From the NCBI GenBank assembly GCA_937944405.1, contig CALDYR010000041.1, positions 1-64,000 on the forward strand: a DNA stretch of 64,000 nucleotides, read 5' to 3'. A program made the position numbers and the translations under genes. The notes under the pieces were generated by a model that made no database searches, had not been told where the DNA came from, and was given only the letters and a program-made list of their open reading frames with translations. The DNA comes from an uncultured Pirellulaceae bacterium (lineage in GTDB: Bacteria; Planctomycetota; Planctomycetia; Pirellulales; Pirellulaceae). Of the stretch, positions 1 through 8,568 are shown one piece after another. Position 1 is the first letter of the stretch. The number at the start of each line of letters is the position of its first letter.

Positions 1-2
1 AT

Positions 3-297
3 GAGTTCGTACGGTATCATCCTGATTTTGACGTGGATGTGCTTATCTGACGCCCGCTGGTATGGTGAACATAGTGTGACTGTCGGTGCCGATTTCATTG
101 CGCGTACTTATCGAGCTGTTACTGGGATAATTGACGATCCCGAACGGCGAAATCCTAGCGATTATGGCATTCGTTATTGGCCAGTTGAACGATTTCCTTA
201 TGTTGTGTTTTACGACGTTGTTGGGCGGGAAATTTTGATCGTGGGCGTGATGCACAGGCCTCTGGATGCGGAGAAGTTCCGCAAACGCCGCGAATAA
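3..297 (+). pseudogene. RelE/ParE-family toxin, frameshifted and cut by the window edge
   Basis: The ORF track gives a 98-aa product, but its first ~15 residues do not look like the family. From DARWYGEH onward it reads as a typical ParE/RelE toxin, with YGIRYWPVERFPYVVFYDV and then ILIVGVMH, the conserved second half of the fold. The missing first strand and helix lie in frame 3 from base 3 (EFVRYHPDFDVDVL), which runs in from upstream and stops at 48-50. Joining the two frames at about base 45 restores a normal N-terminus, so one extra base there explains the sequence. These toxins usually act on ribosome-bound mRNA or gyrase; the partner antitoxin would lie upstream, outside the window. 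Either a real pseudogene or a single-base sequence error. Confidence 0.7.
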
Positions 298-774
298 CAA
301 TACGTTGCACACGGGACCGCGAGCCACGCGGGTTTTTCTGCCTGCATGACTTTCGCCGCGGCCCGGTGAACGTTGCCGATGTCGCCGGCTCAACGGGTGC
401 CCCTTCGGTCAGTGCTATTTTCGCCAACGGGAATTTCCATTCGGTGACACGTGATAACGATATCTATAACTTTGAATTCAACTTCCTGCGTAATCACGCG
501 AATATCGGATGGTTCAACGGCATGTTGGGCAACACCGAGTCGATGATCTGGGACTAATTTACCAATTGGGCCAAAGGGCACGATTGCGATTGGACTATTG
601 GCGATTGGGGGGTTCAGGATTGGCATTCGCCAGCAACAACATTCCTGACGATTTAGCCGACATTGAACAACTGAATTAGACCGTTGACAGTCAAGCCTTG
701 CGTTTGCGAGGGATCTACTTCAGTTATGAGTTCGCATTTTAGGCGTCCAGGTTCTTTGGGGCGATGCAAACAAA
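298..774. other. Intergenic region, no supported gene
   Basis: Short ORFs exist on both strands (for example a GTG-started 63-aa ORF at 366-557) but none shows a domain, a signal peptide or a plausible start. I see nothing beyond the terminator that follows. Confidence 0.5.
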
Positions 775-806
775 AACGGCCCGTTGAACTAATTCAACGG
801 GCCGTT
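775..806. terminator. Rho-independent terminator, probably bidirectional, closing fusA
   Basis: A perfect 14-bp inverted repeat (AACGGCCCGTTGAA / TTCAACGGGCCGTT) with a 4-nt loop. On the minus strand it is followed by TTTTGTTTGC and lies about 60 nt after the fusA stop. On the plus strand it is followed by CTTCTTTTTC, so it could stop transcription both ways. Confidence 0.85.
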
Positions 807-863
807 CTTCTTTTTCAAATCTTGGTCCCCGGTGGCACTGAAACGCTCCGGGGCCCAATTGAA

Positions 864-2984
864 TTACTTGTTGCGTTCTTCGCGCTCTTTACGTCGCGCT
901 TCGATCACGTCTTCTTGTACGCTTTTGGGGACTTGACGGTAGCCGTTGACTTCCATAGAGAACGTACCCTGTCCCTGAGTCATACTGCGGAGATCGGTCG
1001 CGTAACCGAAAGTCTCCGACAGCGGAACTTCGCAGAGAATCGTGACGTTACCGTCGGCTTTGACATCGGTGCTTTCCATGATGCCACGGCGCGAAGTCAA
1101 GTCACCGACAACCGGACCTTGGAACGCGTCGGGAACTTCAATTTCCACACGCATCACAGGTTCCAGCAAAATTGGTTTGGTCTTGTGCATGTTTTCGCGG
1201 AACATACCACGGGCGGCGGTTTGGAACGCCATCTCCGAACTATCGACGTCATGATAAGAACCATCCACAAGATGGCACTTGAGTCCGACGACGGGGTATT
1301 CGGCCAGTACGCCTTTGACAACTTGCTGACGCAGTCCTTTTTCAACGGCTGGAATGTATTGCTTGGGAATACGACCGCTGACGATGGATTCTTCGAAAAT
1401 GAAGTTATCAGTGACGGCTTCTTTTGCATCGTCATCAAGGGCTTCTTCGTCGAAGGGGAGTAGTTCGCCTTTGATGTGGGCGAACTGTCCCGAACCACCA
1501 GACTGCTTTTTATGTTTGTAGTCAAACGAAGCGGCTACGGTCGGTTGCTCACGGTAACTCACGCGCGGTGCACCGACTTCAAGGTCGATGCCGTATTCAC
1601 GTCGAATGCGTTCGGCGTAAACTTCGAGGTGAAGTTCACCCATTCCAGAGATCAGCGTTTCGCCGGTCTCATCGTCGGTTTCGACGCGGAAGGTTGGGTC
1701 TTCTTTGCGGAAACGGAGGAGGGCCTTACTTAGTTTTTCGGTGTTGGAGCGTTCGGTTGGATTGACCGCTACTTTAATCACCGCGTCAGGGACGAACATG
1801 TTTTCCAGAGAACACATTTTTGGTTCTTGAGCGTAAGTTTCACCCGACGCGCAGTCGATACCCATCACCGCGATGATGTCGCCGGCGTAAGCTTCATCGA
1901 TTTCTTCACGCTTGTTGGAGTGCATTCGGACGATGCGGCTGAATCGTTCTTTACGACCGGTGCGTTGGTTGTAGTACGATTCGCCTTTTTTGATCGTGCC
2001 TTGGTACATTCGCATAAACGTCAACTGGCCGAAGGGGTCTTCGACGATTTTGAAAGCCATCCCGACGAAGGGTTTGTCGGCTTTAGGCTCTAAAGGGTAC
2101 TCAATGGCGGCGTCATCCCAGTTTTTGGCGCTAATCGAACGATCCAGTGGCGAAGGTAGGAAGTTTACAATCGCGTCAAGCAACGGCTGGACGCCCTTGT
2201 TTTTGAACGCGGTTCCCATGTAAACGGGCGTGAAGAAAAGGCCTTGAACACCTTTGAGGATAGTTGCGTTGAGCAACTTTTCAGGGACTTCTTCTTCGCT
2301 GAGCAGCAGTTCCATCATTTCATCGCTGAACATGGAAATTGCTTCGAGCATTTCCTGACGCATCATTTGGGCTTTGTCGGCCAGTTCTTCGGGGATGTCG
2401 GCGACGCGTACGGTTTCCCCTTTTGTACCGTCGTTGTAGTAGGCTTTCATCGTTACTAGGTCGACGACGCCTTCGAAGGTTTCGCCGGCACCGATAGCGA
2501 TTTGCATCATCACCGCTTCGGCACCCAGTTTGTCACGCATTTGTTGCACGACGTCTTCAGGGTCGGCACCAGTACGGTCCATTTTGTTAATGAACGCCAG
2601 ACGTGGAACTTTGTAGCGTTTCATCTGGCGATCGACGGTCAGCGATTGGGCTTGTACACCACCGACGGCACAAAGAACCAGAACCGCTCCGTCCAACACG
2701 CGCAGTGAACGTTCGACTTCGACGGTGAAGTCAACGTGTCCCGGAGTATCAATAAGATTGATCGTGTGGCCATCCCATTGAACGGTCGTGGCTGCACTGG
2801 TGATGGTGATACCGCGCTCTTTTTCGAGGTCCATGTGATCCATGGTCGCACCGTCGCCGCCGCCGCGCACGTCTTCGATTTTGTGAATACGACCTGTGTA
2901 GTAAAGGATCCGCTCGCTCAAGGTTGTTTTGCCTGAGTCAATATGAGCCGAAATACCAATGTTGCGTACGTTTTTTAATTTCAT
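864..2984 (-). CDS. fusA: Elongation factor G (spd/mitochondrial-like type)
   Basis: Translational GTPase that moves tRNA and mRNA through the ribosome after peptide transfer. About 706 aa, normal for EF-G. The G domain shows the P-loop AHIDSGKTT (residues ~13-21), switch I RGITITSAAT, DTPGHVDF and NKMD. Domains II-V follow, with GGSGQFAHIKGE in domain IV. The GGGDGATMDHMDLEKERGI segment and the AHIDSGKT P-loop differ from canonical EF-G (GHIDAGKT) and resemble the mitochondrial EF-G1/spdEFG1 group found in spirochaetes and planctomycetes, which suggests another EF-G elsewhere for recycling (inference). The tracked start is a TTG; the next codon is ATG (2984), which I prefer. No rpsL, rpsG or tuf neighbours, so it is outside the str operon. 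Function confident; subfamily moderately so. Confidence 0.95.
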   Translation of the reverse strand: MKLKNVRNIGISAHIDSGKTTLSERILYYTGRIHKIEDVRGGGDGATMDHMDLEKERGITITSAATTVQWDGHTINLIDTPGHVDFTVEVERSLRVLDGAVLVLCAVGGVQAQSLTVDRQMKRYKVPRLAFINKMDRTGADPEDVVQQMRDKLGAEAVMMQIAIGAGETFEGVVDLVTMKAYYNDGTKGETVRVADIPEELADKAQMMRQEMLEAISMFSDEMMELLLSEEEVPEKLLNATILKGVQGLFFTPVYMGTAFKNKGVQPLLDAIVNFLPSPLDRSISAKNWDDAAIEYPLEPKADKPFVGMAFKIVEDPFGQLTFMRMYQGTIKKGESYYNQRTGRKERFSRIVRMHSNKREEIDEAYAGDIIAVMGIDCASGETYAQEPKMCSLENMFVPDAVIKVAVNPTERSNTEKLSKALLRFRKEDPTFRVETDDETGETLISGMGELHLEVYAERIRREYGIDLEVGAPRVSYREQPTVAASFDYKHKKQSGGSGQFAHIKGELLPFDEEALDDDAKEAVTDNFIFEESIVSGRIPKQYIPAVEKGLRQQVVKGVLAEYPVVGLKCHLVDGSYHDVDSSEMAFQTAARGMFRENMHKTKPILLEPVMRVEIEVPDAFQGPVVGDLTSRRGIMESTDVKADGNVTILCEVPLSETFGYATDLRSMTQGQGTFSMEVNGYRQVPKSVQEDVIEARRKEREERNK

Positions 2985-3770
2985 CAATTACACCGCTAAC
3001 AAATGCGATTTGCACGATTTGTCTTAAGAAGGAAAATTTTGCCAAAGCCTCCGATCAACGTGAACGGAAACTCTTCATTTAGATAGCCCGTTATCCGAGG
3101 GCCAACGCGGAAAAGCGGATTGTCGATGCCGCTCTTGGGTGCCCCTAGCACGCTACGCAGCCACCTGTTAATCGGGACAAATTACCAAGCTGTTGAAGGC
3201 AGAAATGATAGTTATTTTAAGTGCTGAGGGAAGACCATTTTGTTCGCAATTCGCCTTCCGCTGGCATCCAACAGGGGCCCATTGGACCGCAGAAATCCCT
3301 CGATAAGGGGCACCGGCGGTCGTTTGGAGCGGAAAATCATTCTGGTGGCAACTTCACAGTGCGGCGAACAGCCCCTTTAAGCACCCTGCAAAGGGCAGTG
3401 GTGGCGGATTGCTTCCAAACGCTGATTTATAGCTGCATTCGATTCGTAGATTCACAGTGGGTGTTTTTTCCAGTGGTTTTCAAGCCAATGCACCGTGAAA
3501 GGGGGGCAAAGTTTCCAGAACTTTTCGGCGCCCTTAGAGATGTTTACAACTGTTTGCTCTGACCGCCGACGTGTAGTTTTGCGGATTGCACAGACCGTAG
3601 CAATTCGGCTAAAGATAAGGGCTGGGGTTGTCGATGGTCAATAAGCAGGGTTGTTTTTCACCAAACCGCTGCGTGGATGCTGGCAACCGATGCCAGCGTT
3701 TAACTTCTAGGCCGCTCCAAAGAATCATCAGCGGTCTCAATTCAATCAGAATGATGGCAACGGAGTAGTC
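2985..3770. other. Long intergenic region between divergent genes
   Basis: Nearly 800 bp separate the divergent starts of fusA and the coiled-coil gene, so promoters for both must lie here, but I cannot pick them with confidence. The 113-aa ORF at 3221-3562 has no family features and I do not call it. A small imperfect hairpin (GCTGGC/GCCAGC) lies near 3680-3697. Confidence 0.5.
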
Positions 3771-6179
3771 ATGTTCATACCGTATCTTACCGCTTTTGTA
3801 CTCGTCTTTTCAGGCATGGCGATTGGCTATTTCTTATGGCACAACGAAAGTTCTCAAGACAGCGCGTTGCGTGAAGAGATGCTCCGTCAGAACGGGCAGT
3901 TGAAGAAAACCCTGACAACCGCTCAGACCTCCTATGCTGCGTTGGACGATCGATTCACACGTCAACGTGGGCAGATGAATGTGTTGCAGAAGTTGTGTGA
4001 CGACTGGTCTGAGAGTCGGGAGCAGGCCGATCGCGAGCGTATCGAACTCGAAGTTCAGTCGACCGAAAAGCAGCGTCGTTGCGATGAGTTGACTGCTCAG
4101 GTGCAGGTGCTTGAGAAGAAGGCGTTGAAGTTAGAAGATGCTTTACACAGCGCCGCTCAGGCTCAATTGGTGAAACTGACTGATATCGAAGGAGGCTGGC
4201 AGAAGAAATTTTCAAAAACGCAGTCGCTGATGTTGCAGCACCAGTCCAGCGTCAAGAGTCTGCAGTCAGACAAGGATTCGGCGTTGCAGAAACTTCATCG
4301 CGCCGAATCTCAGATTGCAGAGCTTAAGGCGGAACTGAAATCCAGCACGGCGATCTTGGAAACGGCGAAGGGAAATGTGCAAGGTTTAGAGAAAGAGCAT
4401 GTTTCGCTCGAAACTGCCCTCGAACATACCAATCAACGATTGAAGAAAGCTGAGGGCCAAACCGCCGCCGAACGTTCGGAAAAAGAAAGCCTTAAGGAAT
4501 CGCTGACGGCGTCGCAAAATCAAACCGCGAAACTGCAAGGCCAGCTTGAATCGTTGCAAGATGAATTGGTGGCAAGTGAAACGTATAAACAAAAATCGGA
4601 ATCTTTGATCCTTTCGTTGGGCAACGCCAATAGCCAGTTGGAGAAAGTCCTAGCCCAGCGTGACAGTGCGTTGTCATCCTTTTCGACCCTTCAAACGGTT
4701 TCTAAAGGTTTGCAGACCCGGATCGATAACCAAGAGCAAACGATTCACCGTTTACGCAAATGCCAAGACGACGCGCTTGAGAATTTAAAACATGAGCTAA
4801 AAGCGCGTAGCGGGATCGAAGTCAAATTTGATGCTCGGTTGAAAGATTTGCGAGATCAACTGGATAAAGAGAACACGCAAAAGGTTGGCTTGGTCAGCGA
4901 ACTTCGTGAGCAACTAAAACAAGCAAAAGCGCAGATCGTTAGCTTAACACAGCAGAACGAAACGATTACGAAAACTCAAAAGGAAGACTTCGACGCCGAA
5001 TTGGAAATGCTGCACGAGGTCGCAGAAAAGGAGCTGTTGGAATTGAAGGAGCAGCTTGAGACGGCCAACCTTGAATTCGCCACGATTCAGAAAAAGCATA
5101 CCGGCGAAATGGCGACATTACAAGAAACGTTGCTTCAGCGCGAAGCGGAGGTTCAATCGTTGGTCGTGGTCCAGCAACAACTGGCCGAGAAAGAGACACA
5201 GTTAAGTCAGTTGGCATCGAAGATTGACGCCACTTCGAATGACTACAGCAGCACCATCGTCAAGCTCAACACTCAGCGCGAGCAATTACAGGATGATCTC
5301 GAAGTTGCGCGGGAGCAGATGAAGGCTCAGTTGAAGCAAGACAGCGAAACAATCGGCCTTTTGCAGGGGGAACGAAACGAGCTTCGCAACGAGGTCGAAG
5401 CGCTGAATGCTAAAATTGGAGAACTGCAAACCGCGATGGTCCATTTGGAAAAAAGCAGTCAGCAATACCAAACCGATGCGCAATTGGTCGAAACTTCGAA
5501 ACTGCGGATGCGTGAGTTGGAAAAAACACTTGAAAAGAAAGACGACGCGCTCAAACGTCTTCAAGCCGAATCCAACGAATTGGCACGATTGCGGGACGAA
5601 CATGCGGCCACCTTACGTCGTCAAGCCGAACTGCAGTCGCGGTTAGATGCGATGCTGGCCGACCATTTGAGCACCCGCAGCGATTCTCAAGACCGTGAAC
5701 AGGAAATGGTAACGCTACGTGAACAGTTGCTGCAAAGCGAATCGACGATCGCGCAATTGCGTTCCCAACGCAGCGAGATGCTCAACGAAATGGCCGAACA
5801 ACGTCAACGCAACAGCAACTTCGAAGATGCCGCCGTGATCTCCTTCACGCAAGCCATGCAGCAACGCAACGAAGCCAGTTTCAGCGCGGAATACGGAGGC
5901 ATTGTGCGGCTCGATTCGACACGCGGTATCGTGTTTACAGAAGCCCCCCAATCCAAGGATGACTTAAAACTGATCTCGGGTATCGCGACGGTGCTGGAGA
6001 CCCGTTTGAACGATTTTGGTATCTACACGTTCAAGCAAATCATGGACTGGAAGCCAAACGAAATTGAAGAATTCTCGCGCCTCTTGACGTTTAAAGAACG
6101 CATCGAACGGGATGACTGGCAGGGCCAAGCAAGATTCTTTTACAAGAAGAAAATAAAGGGCAATCTCCAAGCCGCGTAA
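3771..6179 (+). CDS. Membrane-anchored coiled-coil protein with C-terminal helix-hairpin-helix domain
   Basis: 802 aa. The N-terminus (residues ~4-23, LTAFVLVFSGMAIGYFLW) is one membrane anchor. Residues ~30-690 are almost continuous Gln/Glu/Lys/Leu-rich coiled coil, so a long rod. The last ~75 residues form a compact domain, DLKLISGIATVLETRLNDFGI then ERIERDDWQGQARFFYKKK. That matches the helix-hairpin-helix domain appended to NADH-dehydrogenase-like and L21-like proteins in many bacteria, which is predicted to bind nucleic acid but is not well understood. A rod tethering the membrane to DNA or another complex is inference only. It stands alone; a copy of the dispersed palindromic element lies 50 bp after its stop. 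Confidence 0.8.
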   Translation: MFIPYLTAFVLVFSGMAIGYFLWHNESSQDSALREEMLRQNGQLKKTLTTAQTSYAALDDRFTRQRGQMNVLQKLCDDWSESREQADRERIELEVQSTEKQRRCDELTAQVQVLEKKALKLEDALHSAAQAQLVKLTDIEGGWQKKFSKTQSLMLQHQSSVKSLQSDKDSALQKLHRAESQIAELKAELKSSTAILETAKGNVQGLEKEHVSLETALEHTNQRLKKAEGQTAAERSEKESLKESLTASQNQTAKLQGQLESLQDELVASETYKQKSESLILSLGNANSQLEKVLAQRDSALSSFSTLQTVSKGLQTRIDNQEQTIHRLRKCQDDALENLKHELKARSGIEVKFDARLKDLRDQLDKENTQKVGLVSELREQLKQAKAQIVSLTQQNETITKTQKEDFDAELEMLHEVAEKELLELKEQLETANLEFATIQKKHTGEMATLQETLLQREAEVQSLVVVQQQLAEKETQLSQLASKIDATSNDYSSTIVKLNTQREQLQDDLEVAREQMKAQLKQDSETIGLLQGERNELRNEVEALNAKIGELQTAMVHLEKSSQQYQTDAQLVETSKLRMRELEKTLEKKDDALKRLQAESNELARLRDEHAATLRRQAELQSRLDAMLADHLSTRSDSQDREQEMVTLREQLLQSESTIAQLRSQRSEMLNEMAEQRQRNSNFEDAAVISFTQAMQQRNEASFSAEYGGIVRLDSTRGIVFTEAPQSKDDLKLISGIATVLETRLNDFGIYTFKQIMDWKPNEIEEFSRLLTFKERIERDDWQGQARFFYKKKIKGNLQAA

Positions 6180-6229
6180 GGCACCCTTTGAGAACGCAAA
6201 ACCTAACACCGAGGTGCTTCCTAGATTTT

Positions 6230-6295
6230 CGTGGCAAGCTTCGGAATCGCTGGGGAATTGGCCAGAATTCCGCAGGTAGTGTTTACCCGAATCCT
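6230..6295 (+). repeat. Dispersed palindromic element, copy A
   Basis: Begins GTGGCAAGCTTCGGAATCG and continues GGCCAGAATTCCGCAGG. It matches the other copies (43288, 26457, and the minus-strand copies near 38364 and 47310) through the left half; its right hairpin arm has decayed. Confidence 0.65.
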
Positions 6296-6409
6296 GGAGA
6301 AACCCACGACACTCACCGGAAAAGGCAAGCCTTAAACACACTTGGTGACAAACAGGCCCGGGAGGAACCAACGCCGGGGGAAAACCAGTTCCAGCCAAGA
6401 AAGCCGCTA

Positions 6410-6436
6410 CTGTCATGTAGGTCGTCGTGATACAAT
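6410..6436 (+). promoter_or_regulatory. Possible btaA promoter with one Pho-box-like heptamer
   Basis: CTGTCAT (6410-6416) equals one half of the proteobacterial Pho box and sits where PhoB sites replace a -35 element. A -10-like TACAAT follows at 6431-6436, about 45 bp before the btaA ATG. The second heptamer is poor (GTCGTCG), so this is only suggestive. Confidence 0.25.
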
Positions 6437-6481
6437 CTCGGGCAAAATTCTCCGACCATTTCTCCACCACAAAATTTTATT

Positions 6482-7672
6482 ATGGCGCTTCTCGATTGGG
6501 TTAGTCAAAAGGTTTTCAAATCCGTTCATGGCAACAATCTTGTCTACAATACCTGCTGGGAAGACCCTCGTTTAGACCGCGTGGCGTTGGAGTTCACGCC
6601 GCAAGATAACGTCCTTGTGATTACCTCGGCAGGCTGTAACGCACTTGATTATGTGCTCGCCGGGCCCAATCACGTTAACGCCGTTGATATGAATCCGCGA
6701 CAGAACGCTCTGTTGGATCTCAAGAAATCGGCGATTAAAAACCTTCAGTACGAAGACGTCTTCAAAATGTTCGGCGAAGGTCGATTGCCGGGAGTAGCCG
6801 GTGTTTACGCATCAAAACTGCGAAACGATCTGCCGGACTGGTCTCAGCAGTTCTGGGATAAAAAAATCAAATGGTTCGATAATCCCAGAAAATCTTTTTA
6901 TTACCGTGGAACTTCGGGAGCCTTTGCCCGAATGATTAAAATCTACAACGAACGCATCGTGCGCGTTAAACCGCAACTGAATGAATTGCTGAACGCGGAT
7001 TCGGTCCAACAGCAACGTGAAATCTACGATAACCAACTGCGCGAAAAATTCTGGACCGGGCTGATGAAGTTCACCATGAATCGCGACACAACGATGTCGA
7101 TGCTGGGCGTTCCCAAAGCCCAACGCCGTCAAATTGAAAATCAGTACCCAGGCGGGTTGGTCAAATTCATCCAGGACTGCATGGAAAGCGTCTTTGCCGA
7201 TTTGCCAATGAAGGATAATTACTTCTGGCGAGTCTACATGACCGGCCGGTACACGCCAGAGTGCTGTCCGGAGTACCTCAAACCTGACAACGTCCAACGG
7301 CTCAAAGACGGGTTGTTGGACAACGTTTCCACCCACACCGATTCGGTCCAAGGCTTCCTCGAAAAACACGATGGGAAAGTTTCGAAGTTCATCTTGTTGG
7401 ACCACATGGACTGGCTGTCCGACCATTTTTTCCCGCTATTGGAATCAGAATGGCAAGCCATCGTCGATAAGGCCGCCGATAACACTCGGCTGATCTGGCG
7501 CAGTGGCGGACTGAGGACTGACTTCATTGACGATGTCGAAGTCACCCTTGATGGCGAAGTGCAAAAAATCGCGCCTCGGTTAAACTATAATAAAACACTG
7601 GCGGACGAACTTCATGTGGTTGATCGTGTGCATACCTATGGCAGTTTCTATATCGCCGATTTGAAAAATTAA
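6482..7672 (+). CDS. btaA: Diacylglycerol 3-amino-3-carboxypropyltransferase (DUF3419, BtaA)
   Basis: Transfers the 3-amino-3-carboxypropyl group of S-adenosylmethionine to diacylglycerol, giving diacylglyceryl-homoserine, the first step to the betaine lipid DGTS. 396 aa, the usual size. The SAM-binding start reads VLVITSAGCNALDYVL followed by VNAVDMNPRQNALLDLKK, a hallmark of the BtaA/DUF3419 family. The family segment around YYRGTSGAFARM and a C-terminal DHMDWL motif are also present. The next gene is a BtaB-like N-methyltransferase, as in the Rhodobacter btaAB pair, which strongly supports the call. In other bacteria DGTS replaces phospholipid under phosphate limitation. The intergenic stretch in front holds a repeat copy and a weak Pho-box-like site. 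Confidence 0.85.
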   Translation: MALLDWVSQKVFKSVHGNNLVYNTCWEDPRLDRVALEFTPQDNVLVITSAGCNALDYVLAGPNHVNAVDMNPRQNALLDLKKSAIKNLQYEDVFKMFGEGRLPGVAGVYASKLRNDLPDWSQQFWDKKIKWFDNPRKSFYYRGTSGAFARMIKIYNERIVRVKPQLNELLNADSVQQQREIYDNQLREKFWTGLMKFTMNRDTTMSMLGVPKAQRRQIENQYPGGLVKFIQDCMESVFADLPMKDNYFWRVYMTGRYTPECCPEYLKPDNVQRLKDGLLDNVSTHTDSVQGFLEKHDGKVSKFILLDHMDWLSDHFFPLLESEWQAIVDKAADNTRLIWRSGGLRTDFIDDVEVTLDGEVQKIAPRLNYNKTLADELHVVDRVHTYGSFYIADLKN

Positions 7673-7803
7673 AAATCGACGCGTCTTAGGTTGGCACGAC
7701 TGATATTCAGGCTGCTTATGTGCGCGTTGCATTATGTGCGTTTTTTTTTGAGTTCGCGCCGCTTAGATTCTCAATCTGCCCCCCGACTTTGGAAATTTTT
7801 CTG

Positions 7804-8532
7804 ATGGCTTTCTTCGCCGACATGAAGGTGCTGTACCATATGCTGCTCAAACCCGTCCGCGGCGATAACCATGCTCAGCGGATGGAGAGTTTCTACGGTG
7901 GACAGGCAGGTGCTTATGATGACTTCCGCCGACGATTGCTCAAGGGGCGCGAGGCGCTGTATGAGTCATTGCCTAAACCTGATGGCGGTGTTTGGGTCGA
8001 TATGGGCGGTGGTACAGGGTCGAATATCGAAAATATCGCTCCAGATATCGACCGTTTAAAAAAAATCTATGTCCTGGACCTGTCTGAATCGTTGTTGGCC
8101 GTGGCGTCCAAACGGTTCACCGATAAAGGGTGGGACAATGCCGAAGCCGTTGTTGGCGACGCGACGAAGTTTGAACCGCCTGAAGGCCAGGCCGATGTGG
8201 TCACGTTCTCCTACTCGCTGACGATGATTCCGGATTGGTTCGCCGCGATTGAAAATGCCAAACGCATCCTCAAACCCGGCGGGCACATCGGCGTCGTCGA
8301 TTTTTATGTGGGACGCAAGTACCCGCACGAAGACATGAAGAAGCACCGTTGGCTGTCACGTACCCTATGGCAGCCTTGGTTCGCCACCGACAACGTGTTT
8401 CCGTCCCCCGACCACGTGCCGTTTCTCAAGCACCATTTTGATCAAGTGCATCTGGATGAACAACGCAATCGCATGCCTTACGTGCCACTGTTGAAAACGC
8501 CTTACTATCAGTTCATCGGTAAGAAACTCTGA
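7804..8532 (+). CDS. btaB: S-adenosylmethionine methyltransferase, BtaB-like (DGTS synthesis)
   Basis: Expected to trimethylate the amino group of diacylglyceryl-homoserine, giving DGTS. Class I SAM fold: motif I VWVDMGGGTGSNIE, acidic residue at the end of strand 2 (YVLDLSESLL), VVGDATKFEPP, and the post-motif ILKPGGHIGVVDFYV. The tracked 270-aa ORF starts at 7720, but its first 28 residues look non-coding; I use the ATG at 7804 (MAFFADMKVLYHML, 242 aa). A start at 7822 is also possible. It lies 131 bp after btaA on the same strand. Without that neighbour it would be called only a class I methyltransferase. Confidence 0.75.
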   Translation: MAFFADMKVLYHMLLKPVRGDNHAQRMESFYGGQAGAYDDFRRRLLKGREALYESLPKPDGGVWVDMGGGTGSNIENIAPDIDRLKKIYVLDLSESLLAVASKRFTDKGWDNAEAVVGDATKFEPPEGQADVVTFSYSLTMIPDWFAAIENAKRILKPGGHIGVVDFYVGRKYPHEDMKKHRWLSRTLWQPWFATDNVFPSPDHVPFLKHHFDQVHLDEQRNRMPYVPLLKTPYYQFIGKKL

Positions 8533-8568
8533 CACACGTGGCTCATTTGCCTTCTTTCGTTCGACCCG

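Noticed and set aside
684-1463. 259-aa plus-strand ORF
   Set aside because: Lies antisense to fusA and mirrors its codon pattern; no family features.
3221-3562. 113-aa ORF between fusA and the coiled-coil gene
   Set aside because: No domain, signal peptide or plausible start; composition fits random reading of non-coding sequence.
5964-6470. 168-aa minus-strand ORF
   Set aside because: Antisense to the end of the coiled-coil gene and across repeat copy A.
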